Shown: positions 17,035 to 28,600 of the stretch, one piece after another
Layout of the letters: every line of letters starts with the position of its first letter
How positions within the stretch are numbered: position 1 is the stretch's first letter
NCBI RefSeq assembly: GCF_037811135.1
Contig: NZ_CP149130.1
Coordinates: 4,021,001 to 4,085,000 of the forward strand
Direction of reading: 5' to 3'
DNA length: 64,000 nucleotides
From: Aeromonas rivipollensis
Lineage (GTDB): Bacteria; Pseudomonadota; Gammaproteobacteria; Enterobacterales; Aeromonadaceae
The notes under the pieces: generated by a model
What the model saw: the letters and a program-made list of their open reading frames with translations, nothing else
Told to the model about the DNA's origin: nothing
Database searches by the model: none
Position numbers and translations under genes: made by a program

Positions 17035-18963
17035 ATGTTATCACCGGATACCAAAGTCAAGATACAGAATTTTGGACGCTTCCTGTCCAATATGGTCATG
17101 CCCAACATAGGCGCCTTCATCGCCTGGGGCTTCATTACCGCCCTCTTCATCCCCACCGGCTGGCTGCCAAACGAAACCTTGGCCAAGCTGGTCGGCCCCA
17201 TGATCACCTACCTGCTGCCCCTGCTCATCGGCTATACCGGCGGCAAGCTGATCGGGGGTGACCGGGGCGCCGTGGTCGGTGCCATCACCACCATGGGCGT
17301 CATAGTGGGGACCGACATTCCCATGTTCATGGGCGCCATGATGGTCGGCCCGCTGGGTGGCTGGGCCATCAAGCGCTTCGACAAGGCGATGGAAGGCCGG
17401 GTCAAGAGCGGCTTCGAGATGCTGGTCAACAACTTCTCCGCCGGCATCATCGGCATGTTGTGCGCCATCCTCGCCTTCTTCGTCATCGGTCCCTTCGTCA
17501 AGGTGCTCTCCGGCGCCCTGGCCGGTGGCGTCGACTTCCTGGTCGCCCACGGTCTGCTGCCGCTGACTTCCATCTTCGTCGAACCGGCCAAGATCCTGTT
17601 CCTCAACAACGCCATCAACCACGGCATCTTCTCGCCGCTGGGGATCCAGCAGGCCACCGAGCAGGGTCGCTCCATCTTCTTCCTGATCGAAGCGAACCCG
17701 GGTCCGGGTCTGGGGGTGCTGCTGGCCTACATGGTGTTCGGCCGTGGCGCCGCCAAGCAGTCCGCCGCCGGTGCCTCCATCATTCACTTCTTCGGTGGCA
17801 TCCACGAGATCTACTTCCCCTACGTGCTTATGAACCCGCGCCTCATCCTGGCGGTGATAGCCGGTGGCATGACAGGGGTCTTCACCCTGACCCTGTTCAA
17901 CGCCGGTCTGGTCTCCCCTGCCTCGCCGGGCTCCATCTTCGCCGTGCTGCTGATGACGCCGAAAGCCTCCCTCATCGGGGTGCTGCTCTCCATCATCGCC
18001 TCCGCCACCGTCTCCTTCCTGGTCGCCGCCGTGTTCGTCCGTGCCCAGCAGCCGGAAGCCGACGAGGCCGACGCCCTGGGTGAAGCCACCCGCAAGATGA
18101 AGGCCATGAAGGGTGCCAAACCCGAGACCGCGGCGGCCAAGAAGCCGGGCGGCGAGCTGATGGCGGTGCGCAACATAGTGGTCGCCTGCGATGCGGGCAT
18201 GGGCTCCAGCGCCATGGGCGCCGGCCTGCTGCGCAAGCGGGTGCAGGCCGCAGGCCTCGACATCAGCGTCACCAACCGTGCCATCGATCAGCTCGACGAT
18301 CAGGTGGATTGGGTCATCACCCACAAGGATCTGACCGAGCGGGCCCGCCGCCATGCGCCCCACGCTCACCATATCTCCCTCTCCAACTTCCTCGACAACG
18401 CCCTCTATCAGGAGCTGGTGCAGAACCTCAGCCTGGCCAGGGCCGCCAACGACGACGTGGCCAACCCGCAACTGCTGGTGGCGGCCAACGACGACAGCTA
18501 CGAGCCGCAGGCCGCCGAGGTCTTCACCCTGAGCCTCCAGGATGTGCACCTGGGTCTCAAGGCCGACAACAAGGAGGCCGCCATCCGGGCTGCCGGCAAG
18601 CTGCTGGCTGAACGAGGCTACGTGGCACCCGACTACGTCGACGCCATGCTGGAGCGCGAACAGCTGGTCTCCACCTACCTCGGCGAGTCCATCGCCGTCC
18701 CCCACGGCACCATAGCCGCCAAGGAGCACGTGAAGCGCACCGGCATCGTCATCTGCCAGTACCCGGCCGGGGTCGCCTTTGGCGAAGCCGCCGACGAGGT
18801 GGCGCGACTGGTGATCGGCATCGCCGCCCGTAACGACGAACACATGCAGGTGATAACCCGCCTGACCAATGCACTGGACGAACCCGGCCTCATCGACCGG
18901 CTGGCCAGCACCCAGGATCCTCAGGAGTTCCTGGATCTGCTGGGGGCCGAACAGGCTGCCTAA
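17035..18963 (+). CDS. mtlA: Mannitol-specific PTS transporter EIICBA
   Basis: 642 residues with all three PTS domains. The membrane EIIC domain (about 1-345) contains the [18 protein letters not shown] signature. EIIB has its phosphorylated Cys at about 385 in [23 protein letters not shown] has its active His at about 557 in ESIAVPHGT. It imports D-mannitol and phosphorylates it to mannitol-1-phosphate, the substrate of the next gene. First gene of mtlA-mtlD-mtlR, 37 bp ahead of mtlD. Several CRP-like sites upstream point to catabolite control. Confidence 0.97.
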   Translation: MLSPDTKVKIQNFGRFLSNMVMPNIGAFIAWGFITALFIPTGWLPNETLAKLVGPMITYLLPLLIGYTGGKLIGGDRGAVVGAITTMGVIVGTDIPMFMGAMMVGPLGGWAIKRFDKAMEGRVKSGFEMLVNNFSAGIIGMLCAILAFFVIGPFVKVLSGALAGGVDFLVAHGLLPLTSIFVEPAKILFLNNAINHGIFSPLGIQQATEQGRSIFFLIEANPGPGLGVLLAYMVFGRGAAKQSAAGASIIHFFGGIHEIYFPYVLMNPRLILAVIAGGMTGVFTLTLFNAGLVSPASPGSIFAVLLMTPKASLIGVLLSIIASATVSFLVAAVFVRAQQPEADEADALGEATRKMKAMKGAKPETAAAKKPGGELMAVRNIVVACDAGMGSSAMGAGLLRKRVQAAGLDISVTNRAIDQLDDQVDWVITHKDLTERARRHAPHAHHISLSNFLDNALYQELVQNLSLARAANDDVANPQLLVAANDDSYEPQAAEVFTLSLQDVHLGLKADNKEAAIRAAGKLLAERGYVAPDYVDAMLEREQLVSTYLGESIAVPHGTIAAKEHVKRTGIVICQYPAGVAFGEAADEVARLVIGIAARNDEHMQVITRLTNALDEPGLIDRLASTQDPQEFLDLLGAEQAA

Positions 18964-19000
18964 TCGTCCTTCATCGTCTTTGGTTCAAGAGGTTAATATC

Positions 19001-20146
19001 ATGAAAACATTGCATTTTGGTGCCGGCAACATAGGTCGCGGCTTCATCGGAAAACTGCTGGCTGACGCCAGCCACCAGGTCACCTTCGCCGACGTCAACG
19101 AGACCCTGATCGATCAGCTCAACCACCGCCAGGAGTACAAGGTGCACGTGGTGGGGGCGGATCAGAAGCTGGACGTGGTGCGCAACGTGGCGGCGGTGAG
19201 CTCCGCCGGGCACGAGGTGATCGCCCGCATCATCACCGCCGACCTGGTCACCACGGCGGTGGGCCCCAACATTCTGGACAAGATAGCTAGCACCCTGGCC
19301 AAGGGGCTGCAGGCCCGCTTCGATGCCGGCAACCTGACCCCGCTCAACGTCATCGCCTGCGAGAACATGGTGCGCGGCACCAGCCACCTCAAGCAGGAGG
19401 TACTCAAGTACCTGCCGGTCGCGTATCATGCCACCCTCGACAACTGCGTCGGCTTCGTCGACTCGGCGGTGGATCGCATAGTGCCCCCGGCCGCTGCCAA
19501 CGATGATCCTCTGGAGGTGACGGTTGAGAGCTTCAGCGAGTGGATCGTCGACCAGACCCAGTTCAAGGGGGAGCTGCCCCAGGTGGCGGGCATGGAGCCA
19601 ACCGACAACCTGATGGCCTTCGTCGAGCGCAAGCTGTTCACCCTCAACACCGGCCACATAGTCACCGCCTACCTCGGCAAACTGAGGGGCTATCGCACGG
19701 TGCGGGAGGCGATCGAGGATCCGCTGATCCGCAGCAAGGTACGCCGCGCCATGGAGGAGAGCGGGGCCGTGCTGGTGAAACGCTACGGTTTCGACCCGCG
19801 CCTGCACGCCGCCTACATCGAGAAGATCCTCTCCCGCTTCGCCAACCCCTATCTGGTGGACGAGATTGACCGGGTAGGTCGCCAGCCGCTGCGCAAGCTG
19901 GCGGCGGGGGACAGGCTGGTGAAGCCGCTACTCGGTACCCTGGAGTACGGCCTGCCGAGCGACCACCTGCAGGAGGGGATAGCCGCGGCATTGCACTATC
20001 ACAACGCCGATGATCCCCAGGCGATGGAGCTGCAGGCCCTGCTGGCGGAGCTGGGCCCGGCCAGGACCCTGGCCAGGGTGACCGGGCTGGATGAAAGCAG
20101 CGACATAGTGCGCGCCATCGTCGCCCGTTATGACACCTTGAAGTGA
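19001..20146 (+). CDS. mtlD: Mannitol-1-phosphate 5-dehydrogenase
   Basis: 381 residues. I start at the ATG at 19001 with an AAGAGG site; the frame opens earlier inside mtlA. The NAD-binding loop is [11 protein letters not shown] at the N-terminus. The polyol-dehydrogenase catalytic region reads [16 protein letters not shown] near residue 210, with the expected Lys, Asn and His. It oxidises mannitol-1-phosphate to fructose-6-phosphate. Confidence 0.96.
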   Translation: MKTLHFGAGNIGRGFIGKLLADASHQVTFADVNETLIDQLNHRQEYKVHVVGADQKLDVVRNVAAVSSAGHEVIARIITADLVTTAVGPNILDKIASTLAKGLQARFDAGNLTPLNVIACENMVRGTSHLKQEVLKYLPVAYHATLDNCVGFVDSAVDRIVPPAAANDDPLEVTVESFSEWIVDQTQFKGELPQVAGMEPTDNLMAFVERKLFTLNTGHIVTAYLGKLRGYRTVREAIEDPLIRSKVRRAMEESGAVLVKRYGFDPRLHAAYIEKILSRFANPYLVDEIDRVGRQPLRKLAAGDRLVKPLLGTLEYGLPSDHLQEGIAAALHYHNADDPQAMELQALLAELGPARTLARVTGLDESSDIVRAIVARYDTLK

Positions 20147-20214
20147 CCCCATGGGGCGCACTCGCCGGCAGCCCGAGCGCATGGCGAGTGACGCCGCCCC
20201 ATATGATAAAAACC

Positions 20215-20237
20215 GGGAGAGAGGCACTCTCTCTCCC
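20215..20237 (+). other. Intercistronic hairpin between mtlD and mtlR
   Basis: GGGAGAGAG-GCACT-CTCTCTCCC, a perfect 9-bp stem 24 bp upstream of the mtlR ATG. There is no T-tract, so it is not a simple terminator. It could protect the mtlAD part of the message or reduce mtlR expression. Confidence 0.6.
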
Positions 20238-20260
20238 AGTCAGCCGGACCTTAAGCACCT

Positions 20261-20782
20261 ATGACCACACACCAGGAAGATGATGTACTGGAGCGACTCA
20301 ACGAGCAGGATGGCCCCCGCGGCTTCTTTCTCGAGGTCGTGACCATCCTGGAAGAGGCGGTCGACTCCCTGATGCGGCGCGCCTTTCGCCAGGAGGAGTA
20401 TGCCGTCAAATACGCCATCGAACCCCTGCTCAACCAGAGCGGCCCCCTCGGCCAGCTGGAGGTGCGCCTCAAGCTCATCTTCGCCCTCGGCCTCATCTCC
20501 CTCGAGCACTACCAGGATCTCGAGGCCTATCTGAAGATCCGCGATTTTCTGGTGCGCGACCCCAAGGATTATCGCTTCAGCGACAAGCCGATCCGCGACC
20601 TGCTAAGTCGCCTGCATGCCATCCATCAGACCAGCATGATGCCGCAGGATCCCCCGGCCAACGAGGAGGACTGGCCCCTCTATCAAATGCAGCTCAACCG
20701 GCTCGATCAGATGGTGCGCTCCGCACTGGTGCTGGCGGTGACCGACTGCGTCACCGAACTCCACAAAGAAAGCCCCATCTGA
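20261..20782 (+). CDS. mtlR: Mannitol operon repressor MtlR
   Basis: 173 residues, all-helical, matching the MtlR family (KYAIEPLLNQSGPLGQLEVR and LEHYQDLEAYLKIRDFLVRD). In E. coli it represses the operon by a route that does not depend on a classical DNA-binding domain. Third gene of the operon, separated from mtlD by 114 bp with a hairpin. Confidence 0.93.
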   Translation: MTTHQEDDVLERLNEQDGPRGFFLEVVTILEEAVDSLMRRAFRQEEYAVKYAIEPLLNQSGPLGQLEVRLKLIFALGLISLEHYQDLEAYLKIRDFLVRDPKDYRFSDKPIRDLLSRLHAIHQTSMMPQDPPANEEDWPLYQMQLNRLDQMVRSALVLAVTDCVTELHKESPI

Positions 20783-20906
20783 TCAGGCCAGCCCGCTGAG
20801 GCTACTCCCGGGATACCGGCCTCCCCGAGGCTGCCTCTACCGGGTGTCAATCTGCCCTCCTTCCCCGCTACACTACTCCCAACCCCATCACCCACCCGAG
20901 GTTGGC

Positions 20907-22694
20907 ATGATTGCACTCTCTCTCGCCGGGATCGCCCTGATCTCCCTGCTCGCCCAGTGGCTCGCCTGGTCACTGCGCGTCCCCGCCATCCTGTTCCTGC
21001 TGTTGAGCGGCCTCTTGCTTGGCCCTGTGACAGGCGTACTGGACCCGGATCAACTGCTGGGGGAGCTGCTGTTTCCGCTGGTGTCGCTCTCGGTCGCCAT
21101 CATCCTGTTCGAGGGGGCCCTGACCCTGCACCTGACCGAGCTCAAGGGGATCGGCAAGGTGGTGCGCAACCTCTGCTCCACCGGCATGCTGGTCAGCTTC
21201 GCCGTCATAGGCGCCGCCAGCTACTGGTTGCTGGGGCTGGACTGGCGGGTCGCCATGGTGCTCGGCGCCGTGCTGGTGGTGACAGGGCCGACCGTGGTCG
21301 CCCCCATGCTCAGCGTCATTAGGCCGGTGCGGGAGGTGGACAAGATCCTGCGCTGGGAGGGGATCGTCATCGACCCCATCGGCGCCCTGTTTGCGGTACT
21401 GGTGTTCGAGGCGGTGCGCCTCGGCAGTCAGGGGGATCTCATCGGCCATACCCTGCTGGCCCTGGCCAAGACGGTGGGGGTGGGTTCGCTGATCGGGGTA
21501 GCGGCTGGCTGGATCACCACCCTCATCATGCGCAAGGACTGGTTGCCGGTCAGCCTGCACAAGTTCGGGGTGTTGGCCCTGGTGCTGGTCACCTTCAGCC
21601 TCTCCAACTGGCTCAGCCACGAATCAGGCCTGTTGGCGGTCACCGTATTTGGCATCTGGCTCGCCAATCAGGAGGGACTGGATCTGGAGGAGGTACTGGC
21701 ATTCAAGGAGGATCTGGCGGTCATCCTCATCTCTTCCCTCTTCATACTGCTGGCGGCCCGACTCGATCTGGCGCAGCTCTGGCAACTCGGCCCCATGGTG
21801 CTGGTGCTGCTCTGCGTGGTGCAGTTCGTGGCCCGTCCGCTCTGCATCCTGGTCTCGACCCTGGGATCGGATCTCCCCTGGCGTGCCCGGGCCCTGCTCG
21901 CCTGGATAGCCCCCCGCGGCATAGTGGCGGCGGCGGTCAGCGCCTCCTTCGCCATCAGCCTGCATCAGGCCGAGATCCCCGACGCCGACAAGCTGGTCCC
22001 CCTGGTATTTGCCGTCATCATCTTCACAGTGGTGTTGCAGAGCCTGACGGCGACCCCTCTGGCCCGGCTGCTCGGCATGCGCCAGAGCGCTCCCGACACC
22101 TGGCTGCTGATCGGCGCCAACTCGGTGGCCCGCGCCATAGGCCGGGCGCTGGCGGATCAGGGCATCCCAGTCCATCTCTCCGATCCGGCCTGGGAACATT
22201 GCAAGCTGGCCCGCATGAGCGGCCTGCCCTGCTACTTCGGCAATCCGCAGTCGGAACACGCCGAGCTGCACCTGCCCCTCACCAGCATACATACGGTGCT
22301 GGCCCTTTCCCCCAACCGTCACAACAACGCCCTGGGGGTGCTGCACTTTGCCCACCTGTACGGTGAGGAAAAGGTCCACTCCCTGCGCTCCAGCGAGCAG
22401 CACGGCAAGGCGAACCGGGAGAGCGCCACCTTCCGCGCACGCCAGGATCTGTTCGGGCCCGAGATGAATTTCGCCCGCCTGAGCGGCCTGCTGAGCCGGG
22501 GCGGCCAGATCAAGGCGACCCGCCTGAGCGAGGCCTTCGACTGGACCCAGTATCAGGATGCCAATCCCGGCGCCATTCCCCTGTTCATCGTCGATGCCAG
22601 GGGAAAACCCCGGGTCGTCACAGGCCCGGTGGCGCCGCTGGCCGGGGAGCTGCTGATCGCCCTGCAGCCACCACGGGAGCCCCAGGCGGCTTGA
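20907..22694 (+). CDS. CPA1-family Na+/H+ antiporter with C-terminal Rossmann domain
   Basis: 595 residues from the ATG at 20907 (GAGG site; upstream codons are not conserved). About 12 membrane helices occupy residues 1-400, with the core transport motifs VLVVTGPTVVAPML and RWEGIVIDPIGALFAVLV (the Asp of DP is the family's ion-binding residue) and WIAPRGIVAAAV. Residues about 405-520 form a TrkA-N-like domain (LLIGANSVARAIG) that may sense nucleotides or ion state. It exports Na+ or K+ for H+ at the inner membrane; ion choice cannot be read. Confidence 0.85.
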   Translation: MIALSLAGIALISLLAQWLAWSLRVPAILFLLLSGLLLGPVTGVLDPDQLLGELLFPLVSLSVAIILFEGALTLHLTELKGIGKVVRNLCSTGMLVSFAVIGAASYWLLGLDWRVAMVLGAVLVVTGPTVVAPMLSVIRPVREVDKILRWEGIVIDPIGALFAVLVFEAVRLGSQGDLIGHTLLALAKTVGVGSLIGVAAGWITTLIMRKDWLPVSLHKFGVLALVLVTFSLSNWLSHESGLLAVTVFGIWLANQEGLDLEEVLAFKEDLAVILISSLFILLAARLDLAQLWQLGPMVLVLLCVVQFVARPLCILVSTLGSDLPWRARALLAWIAPRGIVAAAVSASFAISLHQAEIPDADKLVPLVFAVIIFTVVLQSLTATPLARLLGMRQSAPDTWLLIGANSVARAIGRALADQGIPVHLSDPAWEHCKLARMSGLPCYFGNPQSEHAELHLPLTSIHTVLALSPNRHNNALGVLHFAHLYGEEKVHSLRSSEQHGKANRESATFRARQDLFGPEMNFARLSGLLSRGGQIKATRLSEAFDWTQYQDANPGAIPLFIVDARGKPRVVTGPVAPLAGELLIALQPPREPQAA

Positions 22695-22778
22695 TGTGCC
22701 GCCATCCGGCGATCCGGGCCTGCGACCGCCGCGGGCGACTAGACTTGAGGGTGGCGCCATGAGTCACAGGAGGATGTC

Positions 22779-23027
22779 ATGACAGTCAGCGAATTGCGTG
22801 CGCTTCACCAGCAGCACAGATTCAGGGAGGCGGAGATCATGCATGACATCATCTCCCCCGGCTGGGTAGTGGAGTTTCGGGGTCAGGACGGCCATCTCTA
22901 CATGATGACGGACACCCTGGGTTGCCCGATGAGTTTCTCCTCGACCGAAGAGGCTCGCGATCATATCCACCTGGTAGCCGATTGCCCCATCCAGGTCGAG
23001 CACCTCTATCGCTTCTTCGAGCGTTGA
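22779..23027 (+). CDS. Small conserved-looking protein of unknown function (82 aa)
   Basis: 82 residues behind an excellent AGGAGG ribosome-binding site and followed by a terminator, so very probably real. The sequence is mixed alpha/beta, with a GWVVEFRGQDGHLYMMTD beta-hairpin-like core, no signal peptide and no membrane helix. It has one Cys in LGCPMSF and one in ADCPIQV. I do not recognise the family. It follows the antiporter by 84 bp and may be expressed with it. Confidence 0.75.
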   Translation: MTVSELRALHQQHRFREAEIMHDIISPGWVVEFRGQDGHLYMMTDTLGCPMSFSSTEEARDHIHLVADCPIQVEHLYRFFER

Positions 23028-23044
23028 GGCAGATGCCAGCAAAG

Positions 23045-23069
23045 AAAGGGCTCCATAGGGAGCCTTTTC
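23045..23069. terminator. Bidirectional terminator between the 82-aa gene and the MscS gene
   Basis: GGCTCC-ATAG-GGAGCC stem with AAA before and TTTT after; it abuts the stop codon of the convergent mscS-like gene. Confidence 0.8.
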
Positions 23070-23588
23070 TCATTCCGGCTGCAATGGCTCAGCGTCCTTG
23101 CTCTCCAGGCGCCTGACCGGCTTTTGCAGGATCAGGTTGGCCGGGTAGGTCACCAGATCGCCGTTGTCATCCCGCACCCGCAGGTAGAACAGACCTATCT
23201 CGGTGATGACGCCGGTCACTGAGTCATCCTTGTCGAGGATGCGGATCCGATCGCCGATCTTGTAGGGGAAGGCGAAGAAGATGGTGATGCTGGCGGTAAT
23301 GTTGGAGAGGATCGACCATTGCGCCACCATGGCGACCCCGAGCACGGCAAAGAAGGAGGAGGCGAGCACCACCAGCCGGGAGAAGTCGAGCCCCCACACC
23401 CCCGCCAGGATCAGCAGGGTGGCGCAGCCGAGCAGGAAGTGGAACACATGCTCCACATAGAGCACCCGGTTCTCGCTCACCTGTCGGCTCTGGCCTAGCG
23501 CCATCAGGCTCTTGTGAATGAGGCCGCGGATCAGGGTGTGTCCCAGCAACAGCAGCAGGGTCACACCAAAGGATTCCCATGTCGTCAT
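23070..23588 (-). CDS. MscS-family mechanosensitive channel, short form
   Basis: 172 residues. Three membrane helices (about 5-25, 50-70, 75-105) lead into the MscS pore helix and beta-domain (GVAMVAQWSILSNITASI, then FFAFPYKIGDRIRI and GVITEIGLFYLRVRDDNGDL). It lacks the large C-terminal vestibule of E. coli MscS, so it belongs to the minimal class. It should release solutes on hypo-osmotic shock. The start has a GGAG site; it follows zntB by 9 bp and is probably in one transcript with it. Confidence 0.85.
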   Translation of the reverse strand: MTTWESFGVTLLLLLGHTLIRGLIHKSLMALGQSRQVSENRVLYVEHVFHFLLGCATLLILAGVWGLDFSRLVVLASSFFAVLGVAMVAQWSILSNITASITIFFAFPYKIGDRIRILDKDDSVTGVITEIGLFYLRVRDDNGDLVTYPANLILQKPVRRLESKDAEPLQPE

Positions 23589-23597
23589 GCGCGCTCC

Positions 23598-24563
23598 TTA
23601 CCACCAGCGTCGATATTTGAGCCAGACCGCCAGCCCGCTCGCCAGCCCCACCAGAGATCCGCAGAAGATCCAGAAGGCGGTCGGGCTCTCGGCACCGGGG
23701 ATGCCGCCCAGGTTGATGCCAAACAGGCCGGTCAGGAAGCTGGCGGGCAGGAACATCAGCGCCATCACCGACATCTGGTAGGCACGGCGGTTGGTGGCCT
23801 CCGCCGTCAAGTTGTTGATCTCGTCCGCCAGCACGGCGGAGCGAGCCACCCCGGCGTCCAGATCGTCCAGCCAGCGGCGCAGCCGATCGGCGATGTCGAG
23901 CAGGCGACGGCGGTCATCCTCATCCAGCCAGCTGAGCTTCTCGTTGGCGAGGCGCGCCACCAGATCCCGCTGGGGAGAGAGGTAACGGCGGATCATGATG
24001 AGTTGCTTGCGGATCCGCGCCAGTCGGCCGTTGGCGGGCAGTTCACGCATCAGCACTATCTCTTCCAGCTCAAGGATCTGATCGTGCAGCTCCTCGACAA
24101 ACTCCCCCGCCCTGTCGGTCAGGGCATCGCAGATCTCCACCAGCCAGTCGGCGGTAGAGATGGCGCCGCCTCCCAGCGCCAACTGCTGGAAGACATCTTT
24201 TTCCGACAGCAGGGAGCGACGACGACTGCTGAGGATGAAATCCGGGGTGATGTAAATGCGCAGCGCCACCATCTCTTCGGGCCTGTGATCCTTGTTGTGA
24301 TTGATGCCGCGCAGGATCAACAACACCGTCTCCCCCATCCGCACCAGCTTGGGCCTGTTGCTCTGGCCGAGCAGGGATTCGCGCGCTGCGTCATTGAGCA
24401 AGGGGGTCTGCAACAGCCAGCGGGCCGCCTCCGGATTGCCGTAATCCAGATGCACCCAGCTGGGCTGGGCTGCCGGGATCTCGCTGCCTGTGGCCAGCGG
24501 GGTCATGCCCCCCTTGCCATCCAGGGTCAGACCATAAATTACGTCACTGGGCACCCGATCCAT
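23598..24563 (-). CDS. zntB: Zinc transporter ZntB (CorA family)
   Basis: 321 residues. A long soluble N-terminal domain (1-255) rich in charged helices is followed by two C-terminal membrane helices with the signature [14 protein letters not shown] between them. The GIN variant of the CorA GMN motif marks the ZntB branch. It moves Zn2+ across the inner membrane. Upstream of and nearly touching the mscS-like gene. Confidence 0.93.
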   Translation of the reverse strand: MDRVPSDVIYGLTLDGKGGMTPLATGSEIPAAQPSWVHLDYGNPEAARWLLQTPLLNDAARESLLGQSNRPKLVRMGETVLLILRGINHNKDHRPEEMVALRIYITPDFILSSRRRSLLSEKDVFQQLALGGGAISTADWLVEICDALTDRAGEFVEELHDQILELEEIVLMRELPANGRLARIRKQLIMIRRYLSPQRDLVARLANEKLSWLDEDDRRRLLDIADRLRRWLDDLDAGVARSAVLADEINNLTAEATNRRAYQMSVMALMFLPASFLTGLFGINLGGIPGAESPTAFWIFCGSLVGLASGLAVWLKYRRWW

Positions 24564-24702
24564 CTCGTCTCCTTCTCGTTCATGCTCAGGCCCCAGCTTA
24601 CACGAAAGCGGGGGCCGACTCAGCCCCGCACCGGGAAGGGTGCGCCTGTGCTACCATGCCCGCTCTCGTTTTATGTCCGTTTCAACTACAGGAAACCATG
24701 CC

Positions 24703-25155
24703 ATGCCCATCTGGGTCGATGCCGATGCCTGCCCCATTCCGGTCAAGGAGATCCTCTACCGCGCCGCCCACCGCGCCCAGGTCGTCACCACGCTAGTGGC
24801 CAATCAGGGGCTGCGGGTCCCCCCCTCCCCCTTCATCAAGACCCAGCAGGTGGAGAAGGGATTCGATGTGGCGGATCATGTCATTGCCCAGCAGGTTCAG
24901 CCCGGCGATCTGGTGATCACCGGCGACATACCTCTCGCCTCCTGGGTGATAGATGCCGGCGGCGAGGCACTCAATCCCCGTGGCGAGATCTACACCCGCG
25001 AGACCATCCAGGCCCGGCTCGGCATGCGCAATTTCATGGAAGAGCTGCGCTCGGCCGGGGTGCAGACCGGCGGCCCGTCCCCCTTCAACGCAGCCGACAA
25101 GCAGCGCTTCGCCAATGCCCTCGACAAATGGCTGCTCAAAGGCAAGCTGACCTGA
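24703..25155 (+). CDS. yaiI: YaiI/YqxD family protein (UPF0178)
   Basis: 150 residues from ATG 24703; the frame runs back to 24640 without conservation. It has the family start [15 protein letters not shown] and the core [14 protein letters not shown], which resembles a PIN-like nuclease fold, plus NPRGEIYT. Function is unproven. Length matches E. coli YaiI (152). Confidence 0.9.
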   Translation: MPIWVDADACPIPVKEILYRAAHRAQVVTTLVANQGLRVPPSPFIKTQQVEKGFDVADHVIAQQVQPGDLVITGDIPLASWVIDAGGEALNPRGEIYTRETIQARLGMRNFMEELRSAGVQTGGPSPFNAADKQRFANALDKWLLKGKLT

Positions 25156-25679
25156 GTCATCACAACAGGGGCAAGGCTCATGACCTGGCTGATGATGAAG
25201 CCCCTGCTACAGATGACAAGAGGCTCACCGCTTGCCAGCGTATCTTTCCCCATCACCTGGCGCCAGGTTTGACCCGCAGACGGCGCCCACCCACTCCCCG
25301 TGCCAGCCCACCAATAAGATTCATTTTCGATATAACTTTTAGTATCTATTTCGTCAAAGAATCATGTTTTTAATTCTATCGGTATCAATTGAATTATCAG
25401 TGTCGCTATCCTAGATATATTGAAACATCACAAATAATATTTTTATCACTATTAACTGGTGCTAATTAACCCATGTCTAAAAGGATGTTTCAAATAACTA
25501 CCAAAGATTGAGTATGCCTGACCAATAAAAGTAAAAACCAATCATAACAACATCTTTAATGGTTTCTTTTATCCATTCAACATTGAGGCGGCCATAGCTG
25601 CAGGATTCGCTGTTCCCATACAGGGGTACCGGGATGATCTTCACTTCATATTAAGCACAGGGATTGAAGGGGAATATCA
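25156..25679. other. AT-rich intergenic region before the Ig-repeat lipoprotein
   Basis: 524 bp. From about 25310 the base composition drops sharply to AT-rich, unlike the flanking coding DNA. No ORF of note and no clear promoter or terminator. The low GC suggests a silenced (H-NS-type) or acquired promoter region for the large lipoprotein gene; this is inference. Confidence 0.5.
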
Positions 25680-28600
25680 ATGAGCAAGCCAATGAATGTA
25701 TTTCTTTCACTGTTTTTCACTCTTTTCTTATTCAGTTGCGGCGGGGGAGGTGGCGGAGGAGAGGATAACCCGACCAATCCGGCGCCCGTCACCAAATCAC
25801 TGACCCGAATCGACATATCGGCCGACACCGCTGGCAACAAGGCGCGAGCCGAAGCCAACCCCAGCACCCCGCTCGGGATCAGCACCCAATACCTGGCCAT
25901 TGCGACCTACAGTGACAACAGCACGGCCGACATCACGGAGCAGGCAAGCTGGAGCAGCTCGGACACCAGTGTCGCTACCGTAGATGACAAGGGCCTGGTC
26001 ACCCCCCTCAAGATGAGCGCCACGAAGATCACGGCAAGCTATCAGGGGATCACCAGCAACAGGTCTGAATTGACCATTACAGACGCCATCGCGACCAAGG
26101 TCACCATTATTCCCCCCACCGCCAGACTGGCAAAGGGACTGTCACTGCAACTGCAAGCCATCGCCACCTTATCCGATGACACGACCAGGGATGTCTCGAC
26201 CCAGGCTACCTGGCAGAGCAACAAACCGGCCGTGCTGAAAGTCGATGCCAAAGGCAGGCTGAGCGCCCTCGCTCTCGGCGATGCCATCGTCAGTGCGACT
26301 GTCCAGGGCGTCACCGGCCAGACCCGCATCTTTGCGGTCAACCTGACGGTCAGCAAAATCCAGATCACCCCGGCCAACCTGCAACTGGCCATAGGCACCA
26401 AAGCCCGATTGACTGCCATCGCCACCTTCAATGACAAGAGCGTACAGGATGTGTCTGCTCAAGTGGCCTGGCTGAGCAGCAACACCGCCGTCGCTACTGT
26501 CGATGGGAGCGGCCTGGTCAGCGGCATCGCCGCAGGGTCCACCACACTCTCAGCCAGCGTGCTCGGAGTCACGGGCAGCACCAGCATCCAGATCACCAAT
26601 ACGACTCTCAAGACCCTGCAAGTGATTCCTGCCGCAAGCACCATAGCCCTTGGCACCCGTACCCAGTTGCAGGCCATCGCCACCTTCACGAACAACTCCA
26701 CCCAGAATGTCTCTGGCCTGGTGCAATGGAAGAGTAGCGACGCCACTGTCGCGAGCGTCAACAATCAGGGGTTGGTGACTGGCAACCGCGTAGGGCAGGT
26801 CACCATCAGTGCGACCTACGGCGCCATCAGCCGCAGTGCCACCCTGACCGTCACCAATGCCATGACGACTGCCATCCAGATCACCCCCGCAGCCAGCTCG
26901 CTCCCCAAAGGGACCAGGCAGCAATTCCAGGCTATAGCCACCTTCAGTGACAGCTCATCACAGGATGTTACCGGCCAGGTCGACTGGGACAGCTCGAACA
27001 TCAGCATCGCCACAGTAGATCTGGAGGGCGAGGTGACGGCCGTCACCGAAGGGAATACCATCATATCTGCCCGCTTCCAGAATGTTGTCAGCAACCCGGT
27101 CGTGCTGGAGGTCACCGATGCCACCCTGGAAACGGGAGGGCTCACCATCACGGTACCGCCTATGACCCTGGCCGCCGGCCTGACAGGGCAGCTTGCCGCC
27201 AGCGGCACCTACAGCGACGGCACCATCCGGAATGTCACTCATGATGTTCACTGGAGCAGCAGTGATCCCGGCATCGCCACCGTCAGCCTGACCGGCCTGG
27301 TCACCGCCGTTGCCCCAGGTACGGCCACCCTCACCGGTACTCTGGATGGCCAAAGCGCCACGCTGCTGGTCACAGTCACCAATGCCACTCTCAAACCGAA
27401 TGGGCTCACCATCACAGTACCTCCCCTGACCCTGGCTGCGGGACTGAGCAGTCAGCTGACCGCCAGCGGAGCCTACAGCGATGGTACCAGCACGGACGTC
27501 ACGACCAGTGTCCAGTGGAGCAGCAGTAATCCCGCCATCGCCACCGTCAGCCTGACCGGTATGGTCACTGCTGTCACCCCCGGCAGCGCCACCATCACCG
27601 GCATCCTGGACGGCCAGAGCGCAACCATTCAGGTCACCGTCACCAACGCCACCCTCAATGCCGGTGGACTCACTATCACGGTACCGCCCATGACACTGGC
27701 TGCCGGCCTCACCGGCCAGCTTGCCGCCAACGGGACCTTCAGCGACGGCACGACAACCGATGTCACCGCCAGCGTCCAATGGAGCAGCGACAACCCTGCC
27801 GTTGCGAGTGTCAGCCAGAGCGGGCTGGTTACCGCCATCGCCCCGGGCATAGCCATCATCACGGGCACCCTGGATGGTCAGAGTGCAACCCTGCAAGTCA
27901 CAGTTACCGATGCCACGCTCAACACGGGCAGCCTGACCATCACTGTGCCGCCATTGACTCTGGCTGCGGGCCTGATGGGTCAGTTGACCGCCAGCGGGAG
28001 CTACAGCGACGGCACCACCCGGAACGTCACTGCTGATGTCAGCTGGGTGAGCGATGCCCCTTCTGTTGCCACCGTGGGTCTGCATACCGGCCTGGTCACC
28101 GCCGTCATCCCGGGCACAGCCACCATCACCGGCACCCTGGACGGCCAGAGTGCGACCATCCTGGTCACCGTCACCCAGGCAGTGCTGAACCCGAATGGAC
28201 TCACCATCACGGTGCCGCCCATGACCCTGGCCGCCGGCCTGACGGGGCAACTGGCCGCCAGTGGCAGCTACAGCGATGGCAGCACCACTGATGTCACCAC
28301 TGATGTCAGTTGGTCAAGCAGCAATAGCGCCGTTGCCACCGTGGGTCTGCATACTGGTCTGGTCACCGCCGTTGCTCCGGGTACCGCCATCCTCACCGGT
28401 ACCCTCGACGGTCAAAGTGCCACCTTGCAGGTCACTGTCACCAGCGCCACGCTGAATCTGGGTGGGCTCAGCATCACAGTACCGCCCATGACCCTGGCCG
28501 CCGGCCTGACAGGACAGCTAGGTGCCAGCGGCAGCTACAGCGATGGCAGCACTCTCGACGTCACCACAGATGTCAGCTGGTCCAGCAGTGACACCGCCAT

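Noticed and set aside
17041-18843. 600-codon open frame antisense to mtlA
   Set aside because: His/Asp/Gly-rich antisense shadow of a strongly conserved PTS gene; no start signal.
25738-25765. G-rich tract at the lipoprotein N-terminus as a phase-variable homopolymer
   Set aside because: The run is interrupted (GGC, GGA, GGT codons mixed), so slippage would be rare; it encodes a Gly linker.
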